A stretch of 10,974 nt of DNA. It comes from CANCDA01 sp043757205 (GTDB taxonomy: Bacteria; Pseudomonadota; Gammaproteobacteria; Burkholderiales; Burkholderiaceae_C). Position 1 is the stretch's first letter. The number at the start of each line of letters is the position of its first letter. A model generated the notes under the pieces. That model was given only the letters and a program-made list of their open reading frames with translations, searched no databases and was not told the origin of the DNA. The DNA is taken from NCBI GenBank assembly GCA_043757205.1, contig JAYVPU010000045.1:1-10974 (forward strand), in the 5' to 3' direction. A program made the translations under genes and the position numbers. This document shows, one piece after another, positions 1 through 7,039 of this stretch.

Positions 1-96
1 AACAAGGATGAAGAAGCCCCGATCTTCAGCGTGGCTGACTATGGGCTGGTGGCTGATTTGTTTGTGGCGGTACCGGAGTTGATTGCCGCGCTGTAA
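1..96 (+). CDS. etfA: Electron transfer flavoprotein subunit alpha, C-terminal end (partial)
   Basis: The window opens inside a gene whose last 31 codons are readable before a TAA stop. The tail contains ADYGLVADLF followed by VPELIAAL, the characteristic end of the EtfA FAD-binding domain. EtfA with EtfB accepts electrons from acyl-CoA dehydrogenases and delivers them to ETF:ubiquinone oxidoreductase in the membrane. The next gene is an acyl-CoA dehydrogenase, a common arrangement in Burkholderiales that fits this identity. The start and most of the gene lie upstream of the window, so nothing can be said about its promoter or completeness. Confidence 0.85.
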   Translation, partial: NKDEEAPIFSVADYGLVADLFVAVPELIAAL

Positions 97-175
97 GCCG
101 AACTCGGATTTAGTCGTTTATTTCAATTCTGGCCGCACCCTTCGAGGCCGCGCGCCATCAACCAGAGTGCGCCGT

Positions 176-1957
176 ATGAGCTATATCACCCCCGTTAAGG
201 ACATGTTGTTTGCCATGGAGCATCTGGCAGGCCTTAAAAACGTCGCCGCTTTGTCCGGGTTTGAAGATTACGGAATCGATACCGCACAAGCCGTATTGGA
301 AGAGTCGGCCAAGTTTTGCGAAAGTGTCGTGGCACCCCTCAATTGGGAGGGCGATAAAAATCCTTCGAGCTGGAAAGACGGCGTGGTCACCACCACACCT
401 GGCTTCAAGGACGCGTTCAAACAATTTGCGCAAGGCGGTTGGCAAGGCGTTATCCATCCGGTCGAATTTGGTGGGCAAGGTTTCCCCAAGCTGATCGCCA
501 CGGCTTGTCTGGAAATGCTCCATGCCTCCAGTCTGTCATTTGCGCTGTGTCCCATGCTGACGGATGGTGCCATCGAAGCGCTGCTGACTGCTGGCAGCGA
601 CGAGCTCAAGGCGATCTACCTTGAAAACATGATTGCCGGTAAGTGGACGGGAACCATGAACTTGACGGAGCCACAGGCTGGCTCCGATCTTGCGGCCATT
701 CGCACGCGTGCCGAACCGCAAGGCGAAGGCAGCTACAAAATTTTTGGCACAAAGATATTCATCACCTACGGTGAGCACGACATGGCCGAGAACATTGTTC
801 ACCTGGTGTTGGCCCGTGTTCCCGGTGCGCCTGAGGGCGTGAAGGGGATTTCGCTGTTCGTGGTTCCCAAATATTTGGTGAACGCTGATGGCTCCCTGGG
901 TGATCGCAACGATGCGCACTGCGTGAGCATCGAACACAAGCTGGGTATCAAGGCTTCGCCAACGGCAGTCTTGCAGTTTGGGGACCATGGTGGTGCGGTG
1001 GGCTGTCTGGTCGGCCAGGAAAATCGGGGGCTCGAATACATGTTCATCATGATGAATGCCGCGCGATTCGCCGTTGGCATGCAGGGCATTGCGGTCGCTG
1101 ATCGCGCCTATCAAAAGGCCGTGGCGTTTGCCAAGGACCGGGTACAGAGTCGGGATATGGCGGGCTCCCCTGGCCCCGTTGCCATCATTAACCATCCGGA
1201 TGTCAAACGCATGCTGTTGACCATGCGTTCACAGATTGAAGGCGCTCGCGCTTTGGCCTATGTGGCTGCAGCGACCAGCGATGCGGCGCATCATGCGTCA
1301 GAAGATTCGGAGCGTGGTCAAGCGCAGGCTATTTTCGACTTCCTTGTGCCCGTAGTGAAAGGCTTTTCCACCGAGATGTCGATCGAGGTTGCAAGTCTGG
1401 GCGTGCAGGTGCACGGCGGCATGGGCTTCATCGAGGAAACCGGTGCGGCCCAGCACTACCGTGATGCCCGCATCCTGACCATCTACGAGGGAACGACCGC
1501 CATCCAGGCGAACGACTTTGTGGGTCGCAAGACGGTTCGCGATGGCGGTAAGGTCGCCAAGGCCATTTGTGCCCAAATCGCCATGACCGAAGAAGATCTG
1601 GCGGCCCACGCCGAGCCCGAGTGCATGATCATGGCACAGGCCCTCAGGGCGGGTCGGCAAGCGTTTGAGGCGACCATCGACCATGTCCTGACCCATGCCA
1701 GGAGCGATGCCCAATCCGTTTATGCAGGCGCGGTCAATTACCTCAAGCTCGCTGGCGTCGTGTTGTGCGGGTGGCAAATGGCACGGGCCTTGATGGCTTC
1801 TTTGGATCGGATGGAAGCAGACCGCAAGTTCCATTGCGCGAAAGTAATGACGGCTCGCTTCTACGCTGAAGCTATTCTGCCGCAGGCGGGCGCGTTGGCG
1901 GCATCGGTGATTTCATCAGGGGCCACTGTCAACAGCATGTCGCCCGACATGTTCTGA
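176..1957 (+). CDS. Acyl-CoA dehydrogenase, long (DmdC-like architecture) type
   Basis: Encodes a cytoplasmic FAD enzyme of 593 residues that would form the 2,3-double bond of an acyl-CoA and pass electrons to ETF, whose alpha subunit lies just upstream. Family signatures are intact: LTEPQAGSDL at about 163-172 and the C-terminal signature around 411-444, which includes VHGGMGF and IYEGTTAIQ. Glu438 of the YEGT motif is the expected catalytic base. The protein is about 200 residues longer than a classical 380-residue acyl-CoA dehydrogenase. An N-terminal extension (about 1-40) and a C-terminal helical domain (about 460-593) place it in the roughly 590-residue subgroup that includes 3-methylmercaptopropionyl-CoA dehydrogenase (DmdC) and some fatty acyl-CoA enzymes. 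The reading frame is open from position 83, but that start would overlap etfA. The ATG at 176 gives the N-terminus MSYITPVKDM expected of this subgroup, although its ribosome binding site is weak. The 79 bases before it hold nothing recognisable. Substrate unknown. Confidence 0.9.
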   Translation: MSYITPVKDMLFAMEHLAGLKNVAALSGFEDYGIDTAQAVLEESAKFCESVVAPLNWEGDKNPSSWKDGVVTTTPGFKDAFKQFAQGGWQGVIHPVEFGGQGFPKLIATACLEMLHASSLSFALCPMLTDGAIEALLTAGSDELKAIYLENMIAGKWTGTMNLTEPQAGSDLAAIRTRAEPQGEGSYKIFGTKIFITYGEHDMAENIVHLVLARVPGAPEGVKGISLFVVPKYLVNADGSLGDRNDAHCVSIEHKLGIKASPTAVLQFGDHGGAVGCLVGQENRGLEYMFIMMNAARFAVGMQGIAVADRAYQKAVAFAKDRVQSRDMAGSPGPVAIINHPDVKRMLLTMRSQIEGARALAYVAAATSDAAHHASEDSERGQAQAIFDFLVPVVKGFSTEMSIEVASLGVQVHGGMGFIEETGAAQHYRDARILTIYEGTTAIQANDFVGRKTVRDGGKVAKAICAQIAMTEEDLAAHAEPECMIMAQALRAGRQAFEATIDHVLTHARSDAQSVYAGAVNYLKLAGVVLCGWQMARALMASLDRMEADRKFHCAKVMTARFYAEAILPQAGALAASVISSGATVNSMSPDMF

Positions 1958-2017
1958 AGCGCCACGGGCTTCTCGCTTGATAATGGGCCAATCAGATGGG
2001 CATTTTAGGAGCGTCAA

Positions 2018-2800
2018 ATGGCATACAGCATGGATTTATCGGGTCGGGTGGCCTTTATCACCGGGGCGTCAGGTGGCTTGGGCTCGCGTTTTGCCCTGAC
2101 CCTGTCGCGTGCCGGCGCCGCCGTGGTGCTGGCCAGCCGCCGGGTGGAAAAGCTCAAAGACTTACGCTCACAAATTGAGGGCGAGGGTGGTGACGCCCAT
2201 GTGATGGAGATGGACGTGACTGACATCGCCTCCATCAAATCCGCTGTGGCGCACGCTGAGACTGAAATTGGCTCCATCGACATTCTGGTCAACAACTCGG
2301 GCGTGAGCACCACGCAGCGCCTGCAGGATGTGAGCGAAGACGACTACGACTACATCTTCAACACCAACACCAAAGGCGCGTTTTTTGTGGCGCAAGAGGT
2401 GGCCAAGCGCATGCTGGCTCGCGCCAAAGGCTCGGCACCGGGCACGTACACAGGTGGGCGCATCATCAATATCGCCTCGGTGGCGGGGCTCAAGGTCTTG
2501 CCTCAGATCGGCGTGTACTGCATGAGCAAGGCGGCGGTGGTGCAAATGACCAAGGCCATGGCGCTGGAGTGGGGCCGCTTTGACATCAACGTCAACGCCA
2601 TTTGCCCGGGCTATATCGACACCGAGATCAACCACCACCATTGGCAGACCGAGCAGGGCCAAAAACTTGTCCAAATGTTGCCGCGCAAGCGGGTTGGCCA
2701 GCCGCAAGACTTGGACGCTTTGCTGGTGATGCTGTGCTCGGATCAAAGCCACTTTATCAACGGCGCCATCATTTCAGCCGATGACGGTCTGGCTGTTTGA
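2018..2800 (+). CDS. Short-chain dehydrogenase/reductase (classical SDR, FabG/HSD-like)
   Basis: A 260-residue classical SDR of typical length, expected to be a cytoplasmic NAD(P)-dependent oxidoreductase acting on a hydroxy- or keto-group. The cofactor motif TGASGGLG is at 15-22, the NNSG motif at 92-95, an Asn of the catalytic tetrad at about 117, Ser154, and the YxxxK pair Tyr167/Lys171, followed by PGYIDTE at 197-203. The arginine pair at 41-42 after the second beta-strand may favour NADP(H), which is inference. The start is supported by AGGAG at 2007-2011, six bases before the ATG. Set between an acyl-CoA dehydrogenase and a 3-ketoacid CoA transferase, it plausibly interconverts a 3-hydroxyacyl and 3-ketoacyl intermediate, but no specific substrate can be assigned. 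Confidence 0.9.
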   Translation: MAYSMDLSGRVAFITGASGGLGSRFALTLSRAGAAVVLASRRVEKLKDLRSQIEGEGGDAHVMEMDVTDIASIKSAVAHAETEIGSIDILVNNSGVSTTQRLQDVSEDDYDYIFNTNTKGAFFVAQEVAKRMLARAKGSAPGTYTGGRIINIASVAGLKVLPQIGVYCMSKAAVVQMTKAMALEWGRFDINVNAICPGYIDTEINHHHWQTEQGQKLVQMLPRKRVGQPQDLDALLVMLCSDQSHFINGAIISADDGLAV

Positions 2801-2884
2801 ACTTCCTTGCATCTACCGTTAGCCAACCCAAGCCCTTGCGCATGCGATGATTGCGCCTCAAATTTTTTACTGGAACCCCCCACC

Positions 2885-3256
2885 ATGAACGATCCCATTT
2901 ACGACAACGGCCTAGCCACTCGCACCGCCGTGCTCGGTGCCGACTATGTGCAAGCGGCCATGAAGAAGTCCACCGACTTCAACCGCCCATTGCAAGACTT
3001 GGTGATTCGCCACGCCTGGGGCAACACCTGGCAGCGCGACGGTATTGACCTGAAAACCCGCAGCATGATCACCGTCTCCATGCTGGTGGCGCTGGGCCGC
3101 ATGCATGAACTCAAACTCCATGTGCGCGGTGCCTTGAACAACGGTGTGACCAAAGAAGAGCTGCAAGAAATCTTCATGCACGCCAGCGTGTACTGCGGTT
3201 TTCCAGCGGCGGTGGATGCGTTTCGCACCGCGTCCGAAGTGGTGGATGCTGCTTAA
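2885..3256 (+). CDS. Carboxymuconolactone decarboxylase family protein (PcaC-like)
   Basis: A 123-residue, all-helical small protein of the CMD/AhpD-like family, close in size to authentic 4-carboxymuconolactone decarboxylase (PcaC). Family features are the RHAWGNTW segment at 42-49, the KTRSMITVSMLVALGR helix at 57-72, and the ELKLHVRGALNNGVTKEE segment at 75-92 with His79. The single Cys104 means there is no AhpD-type CxxC redox pair, so a peroxidase-like role is unlikely. PcaC proper acts in the protocatechuate branch of the beta-ketoadipate pathway. Many family members in Burkholderiales sit in unrelated acyl-CoA clusters, so the reaction is not assigned. The ATG at 2885 has a weak GGAA nine bases upstream. 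A longer in-frame TTG start at 2807 gives a non-family N-terminus and was not chosen. Confidence 0.85.
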   Translation: MNDPIYDNGLATRTAVLGADYVQAAMKKSTDFNRPLQDLVIRHAWGNTWQRDGIDLKTRSMITVSMLVALGRMHELKLHVRGALNNGVTKEELQEIFMHASVYCGFPAAVDAFRTASEVVDAA

Positions 3257-3282
3257 AACCAAGCCCCTAAGAGGAGAACCCT

Positions 3283-3990
3283 GTGAACAAGATTTATCCC
3301 AGCGCCGCCAAGGCGCTAGAAGGCGTGATCAAAGACGGCCAGCTCATGGCGGTCGGCGGTTTTGGCCTGTGCGGCATCCCCGAAGCCTTGATTGACGCCG
3401 TGCGCGACTCGGGCGTGAAAGACCTGACGGTCATTTCCAACAACGCCGGGGTCGATGACTTTGGACTGGGCAAGTTGCTGCAAACACGCCAAGTCAAAAA
3501 AATGATTTCCAGCTATGTGGGCGAGAACAAAGAGTTCGAGCGCCAGTACCTGGCCGGTGAGCTGGAGCTGGAGTTCACCCCCCAGGGCACGCTGGCCGAG
3601 AAGCTGCGGGCGGCGGGTGCGGGCATCCCCGCCTTTTTCACCAAGACCGGCGTGGGCACGCTGGTGGCCGAAGGCAAAGATCTGCGCGAGTTTGATGGTG
3701 AGACCTACCTGATGGAGCGCTCGCTCTTCCCCGAAGTGTCTTTGGTCAAGGCCGACGTGGCCGACACCAGCGGCAACCTGCGCTTTAACCTGACAGCGCG
3801 CAATTTCAACCCAGCCGTGGCCATGGCGGGCAAGCTGTGCGTGGTCGAGGTGGAGAAGATTGTGGCGCTGGGTGAGATCGCGCCGGACGACATTCATTTG
3901 CCCGGCATTTACGTGCACCGCATCGTGCTTAATGCCCATCCTGAAAAACGCATTGAGAAGCGAACCATTACTGAGAAAGCGGGCGTCTGA
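3283..3990 (+). CDS. scoA: 3-oxoacid CoA-transferase subunit A (succinyl-CoA:3-ketoacid type)
   Basis: A 235-residue alpha subunit of a family I CoA transferase, which moves CoA from succinyl-CoA to a 3-ketoacid such as acetoacetate. The family signature GGFGLCGIPE is at about 25-34. SNNAGVDDFG, SSYVGENKEFERQY and AGAGIPAFFT are all present. These segments resemble ScoA more than the 3-oxoadipate-specific PcaI, in which they diverge. The start codon is GTG at 3283, preceded by a strong AGGAGA. The partner subunit starts two bases after its stop, so the two are surely co-translated. The 26-base gap from the CMD-like gene supports one operon. A 3-oxoadipate or other 3-oxoacyl substrate cannot be excluded from sequence alone. 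Confidence 0.9.
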   Translation: MNKIYPSAAKALEGVIKDGQLMAVGGFGLCGIPEALIDAVRDSGVKDLTVISNNAGVDDFGLGKLLQTRQVKKMISSYVGENKEFERQYLAGELELEFTPQGTLAEKLRAAGAGIPAFFTKTGVGTLVAEGKDLREFDGETYLMERSLFPEVSLVKADVADTSGNLRFNLTARNFNPAVAMAGKLCVVEVEKIVALGEIAPDDIHLPGIYVHRIVLNAHPEKRIEKRTITEKAGV

Positions 3991-3992
3991 AT

Positions 3993-4631
3993 ATGAGCTG
4001 GAATCAAGACCAAATGGCAGCACGCGCTGCCCAAGAATTGCAAGACGGTTTTTATGTGAACCTGGGCATTGGCATCCCCACGCTCGTGGCCAATTTTGTG
4101 CCCGCCAATATCGATGTGTGGCTGCAGAGCGAAAACGGCATGCTGGGCATTGGTCCCTTCCCGACCGAAGACGAGGTGGACGCTGACCTCATCAACGCGG
4201 GCAAGCAGACGGTCACCACCATCAAGGGCTCCAGCATTTTTGGCACGCACGAGAGCTTTGCCATGATCCGTGGCGGCAAGATCAACCTGAGCATTCTGGG
4301 GGCCATGCAGGTCAGCGAGAAGGGCGACCTAGCCAACTGGATGATTCCCGGCAAGATGGTCAAAGGCATGGGCGGCGCGATGGATCTGGTGGCCGGTGTC
4401 AAGCGCGTGATCGTGCTGATGGAGCACGTCGCCAAAAAGAAAGACGGCACCGAAGACCTCAAAATCTTGCCGCAGTGCACGTTGCCACTCACGGGCAAAG
4501 CCGTGGTGAACCGCATCATCACCGACCTGGCGGTGATGGACGTCACACCTGAAGGCTTGAAGCTGGTGGAACTGGCCCCCGGCGTGAGCCGCGAGCAGGT
4601 GCAAGCCAAAACGGGTGTGCCGTTAATTTGA
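3993..4631 (+). CDS. scoB: 3-oxoacid CoA-transferase subunit B (succinyl-CoA:3-ketoacid type)
   Basis: A 212-residue beta subunit that pairs with the preceding subunit A. It carries the catalytic SENGMLG motif at 46-52, in which Glu47 is the expected glutamate that forms the enzyme-CoA thioester. It also has NLGIGIPT at 23-30 and the glycine-rich stretch KGMGGAMDLVAG at 124-135, all typical of family I CoA transferases. The protein is full length for the family and starts with ATG two bases after the subunit A stop. The 43 bases downstream, before the cyclase, contain no recognisable terminator, so some read-through into the cyclase is possible. Confidence 0.9.
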   Translation: MSWNQDQMAARAAQELQDGFYVNLGIGIPTLVANFVPANIDVWLQSENGMLGIGPFPTEDEVDADLINAGKQTVTTIKGSSIFGTHESFAMIRGGKINLSILGAMQVSEKGDLANWMIPGKMVKGMGGAMDLVAGVKRVIVLMEHVAKKKDGTEDLKILPQCTLPLTGKAVVNRIITDLAVMDVTPEGLKLVELAPGVSREQVQAKTGVPLI

Positions 4632-4674
4632 CGTGAGACTGAGCGCAACGACCAAGGATGCGCAGTGAAACGGC

Positions 4675-6525
4675 ATGAACTTTAAACGCCCGTTTTTCAA
4701 ACCCAGAAGAGTCCTTTTATGGGGCATGCTGGCGCTGGTTTTTTTGGAGTTTTTTGTTCTGCATTCATTGCAGTCGCTGGACAACCGGCTCTCTGACTTT
4801 TTCGTCAGGAGCCAGGCCAGCAGCATGGTGGCCGACCAGGACATCGTCATCATTGACATCGACGAGCCTAGCCTGGCCAGCATGAACAATGTGGCCGGGC
4901 GTTGGCCTTGGCCACGCGCCATTCATGGTGAGTTGCTGGAGGGCATTCGCAAGCAGTCGCCCAAGGCCATTCTTTTTGACATCTGGTTTGCAGAGTCAGA
5001 CAAGGTGCGCCCGAAGAGCGACGTCGCCTTTAACCAGGTACTGGCCAAGACGCCGCATGTCTATTTGCCCATGCTGCGCCTGGATGAAAAAGATGACTCA
5101 GAGGGAGCGCCACTGGCCGAATTGACGACGGCTCTGTGGGGGGCGGGTGATAAACCAAGGTCTTCCATGGGCAATCCCGTGGCCAGGGTGAACCTGCTTT
5201 TGCCCAAGGCGATTGATCCCGCGAACTGGCGTTTGGGGGTGATTAACTTCATCAAGGATGCGGACGGCGTGGGACGGCGCTACTACGTGAACTATCCCGT
5301 AGATGGCTGGCAACTGCCTTCCTTGCCTGCGCGTGTGGCCCATGACTTGGGCTACCCCCTGCCCCAGGGGGAGAGCGTGGTGCTGAGCTGGCGTAGCCCC
5401 AACTTATCGTTCCCGCGCATCTCTTACGCCGACCTGTACACCGACTTCAAGCGAGACGCCAAGTGGCGCGACCCGCAGGAGTTGCGCGACAAGATTGTCA
5501 TCATCGGTGCCACCGCAGAAGGGCTTTATGACATGCGGCCCACGCCCCTGGATTCCGTGTTGCCTGGCGTCAAACTCCTCGCCACGGCGATGGACAATTT
5601 TAAAAACCAGCGGACGATGACGGTGGTCTCGCCCCTGCTGCTCTCGGCGGTGACGGCTGCACTCTTGCTCGTTTTGTATTACGCATTTCGCCACTTTAGA
5701 AATGTGCTCAAAAATAGCCTCTTGCTGCTGTCCATTTTTGTTGTTCTTTTCACAGCCAGCTATGTTCTGATTCCCCAGTTGTACTTGCTGCCCGTCGTGA
5801 CAAGCCTGGTGTTGCTCTTCCTGTTTTATCTGGGATCAACACTGCTGGATATTTTGCGAGAGCGACGTGACAAGGAGCACGCGGTCACGATGTTCAGCCG
5901 CTTCGTGAATCCGCATGTGGTTCAGGAACTGATTGCACACGGGGGCTTGGCGCGAGGCGGTGAGCGTCGGCAAGTGACGCTCTTGTTTTCTGATATCAGA
6001 GGTTTTACGTCCCTGTCTGAGACGCGTTCACCTGAGGATGTGGTGGCCATGTTGAACGACTACTTCAGCATGCAAGTGGGTGTGATCTTCAAACATGGTG
6101 GTGCACTCGACAAGTTCATTGGCGACGCCATCATGGCGTTTTGGGGCGCACCGTTGGATGATGAGAAACATGCCGAGCACGCGATTGATGCGGCGCTGGA
6201 GATGTACGAGCGGGTGTGTGACTTCAAGCTCAAGATGGGTGAAACCGGACTTGCGTTTGACGTCGGCATTGGCCTGCATTCCGGCCCGGCGGTGGTGGGC
6301 TTGATTGGCTCAGAGCAGCGGCGTGAATATACCGCCATTGGCGACACCGTCAACCTGGCCAGTCGCATTGAGGGCTTGACCCGTGGCGTTGCCCCGGTGC
6401 TGGTTTCGGAGGACACCATGAAGCTGTGCCTGGATGCATTTGACTTTATCGACCACGGCTCATACCCGGTCAAAGGCCGCTTGCAAGACGTGCGCTTGTT
6501 TGAGCCCCGTAGAAAGTCCCGGTGA
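4675..6525 (+). CDS. CHASE2-domain class III adenylate cyclase, membrane-bound
   Basis: A 616-residue membrane sensor that should make cAMP from ATP. A membrane anchor lies at about 13-30. Residues about 35-310 form an extracytoplasmic CHASE2 sensor, recognisable by DNRLSDFF, IDIDEPSL, the RWPWPR region, ILFDIWF and KIVIIGATAEGLYD. Three further hydrophobic segments follow at about 319-337, 347-365 and 370-391. A short linker ending in MFSRFVNP leads to the cyclase domain at about 430-612. Metal-binding Asp440 (FSDIRGFTSL) and Asp484 (DKFIGDAIMAFWG) are present, as are purine-specifying Lys480, and Asn560 and Arg564 in the GDTVNLASR segment. The second purine-specifying position is Thr553 rather than Asp, the pattern of class IIIb adenylate cyclases. 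The catalytic set is complete, so activity is expected. The ATG at 4675 is the best start, with only a distant AAGGA at 4654-4658. The ligand of the CHASE2 domain is unknown. Confidence 0.92.
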   Translation: MNFKRPFFKPRRVLLWGMLALVFLEFFVLHSLQSLDNRLSDFFVRSQASSMVADQDIVIIDIDEPSLASMNNVAGRWPWPRAIHGELLEGIRKQSPKAILFDIWFAESDKVRPKSDVAFNQVLAKTPHVYLPMLRLDEKDDSEGAPLAELTTALWGAGDKPRSSMGNPVARVNLLLPKAIDPANWRLGVINFIKDADGVGRRYYVNYPVDGWQLPSLPARVAHDLGYPLPQGESVVLSWRSPNLSFPRISYADLYTDFKRDAKWRDPQELRDKIVIIGATAEGLYDMRPTPLDSVLPGVKLLATAMDNFKNQRTMTVVSPLLLSAVTAALLLVLYYAFRHFRNVLKNSLLLLSIFVVLFTASYVLIPQLYLLPVVTSLVLLFLFYLGSTLLDILRERRDKEHAVTMFSRFVNPHVVQELIAHGGLARGGERRQVTLLFSDIRGFTSLSETRSPEDVVAMLNDYFSMQVGVIFKHGGALDKFIGDAIMAFWGAPLDDEKHAEHAIDAALEMYERVCDFKLKMGETGLAFDVGIGLHSGPAVVGLIGSEQRREYTAIGDTVNLASRIEGLTRGVAPVLVSEDTMKLCLDAFDFIDHGSYPVKGRLQDVRLFEPRRKSR

Positions 6526-6526
6526 T

Positions 6527-7039
6527 TTATTTTTTCTGACGGGTAGTGGGCCGCTCGGGTGCGGCACTGAGTTCGTCATGAGCCAAGTTCTCAATCATGG
6601 CCAGCAGCACGCGGCGCACATTGGCCACCTCCGACGGCGCGATGTTTTGTGTGCTGACCTCGTTGGCCGCCTCCGCCAGGGGCACCAATTTTTTCTTCAG
6701 CGCGCGGCCCTGCGGGGTTAAATAAACATAGACGTTTTTCTTGTTGGTGGGCCGTTGCTGGCGGGTGATGTAGCCCAAGGCTTCCATGGCCTTCATCGCT
6801 GCAAAGGTGGTGGGCTCCATCACCCCGGCGCGTTCACTCAGCTCTTTTTGCGTGAGTCCATCGGTGTCCCACAGGATGCGCAGAAAACTCCAGTGCCCAA
6901 ACGGTACGCCAAAGGGCGCTAGGCGAATTTGCAAGGCACGTCGAAAGGCGCGCTCGGTATCGCGAATCAGGTGCGCGGTGCGGTCATTGGGAACGGCCTC
7001 GCGCCAGTGGTGCAGGGTGTTGGTGGTGGGCGGTTTCAT
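6527..7039 (-). CDS. MarR-family transcriptional regulator of the phthalate genes (inferred)
   Basis: A 170-residue MarR-type winged-helix DNA-binding protein. The helix-turn-helix lies at about 63-83 (LTQKELSERAGVMEPTTFAAM), followed by the dimer-linked wing with its basic residues RQQRPTNKKN at 94-103 and the VYLTPQGR strand at 105-112. Flanking N- and C-terminal helices form the dimer interface in this family. The ATG at 7039 overlaps the stop of the upstream dehydrogenase gene as ATGA, so it is the third gene of the leftward operon and probably translationally coupled. A longer in-frame start would run about 110 bases into the upstream gene and add a non-family tail. Inference: it represses both arms of the locus by binding palindromes between ophA1 and ophA2, and is released by phthalate or an early metabolite. 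It converges on the cyclase gene with one base between stop codons. Confidence 0.88.
   Translation of the reverse strand: MKPPTTNTLHHWREAVPNDRTAHLIRDTERAFRRALQIRLAPFGVPFGHWSFLRILWDTDGLTQKELSERAGVMEPTTFAAMKAMEALGYITRQQRPTNKKNVYVYLTPQGRALKKKLVPLAEAANEVSTQNIAPSEVANVRRVLLAMIENLAHDELSAAPERPTTRQKK

Noticed and set aside
83..175. Longer start for the acyl-CoA dehydrogenase at 83
   Set aside because: It would overlap the end of etfA and add an arginine-rich segment that does not look like the family N-terminus; the ATG at 176 fits the known subgroup start.
536..1195. Long minus-strand open frame inside the acyl-CoA dehydrogenase
   Set aside because: It lies opposite a well-supported gene, has no recognisable domain, and is the usual shadow of GC-rich coding sequence.
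1956..1972. Possible terminator hairpin after the acyl-CoA dehydrogenase (GAAGC with GCTTC)
   Set aside because: The stem is only five pairs with a seven-base loop and no T-run follows, so there is no case for intrinsic termination.
3283..4631. Assignment of the CoA transferase as PcaI/PcaJ (3-oxoadipate CoA-transferase)
   Set aside because: Segments such as GGFGLCGIPE and SSYVGENKEFERQY resemble the ScoA type; apart from the ambiguous CMD-like gene, no pca gene is present.
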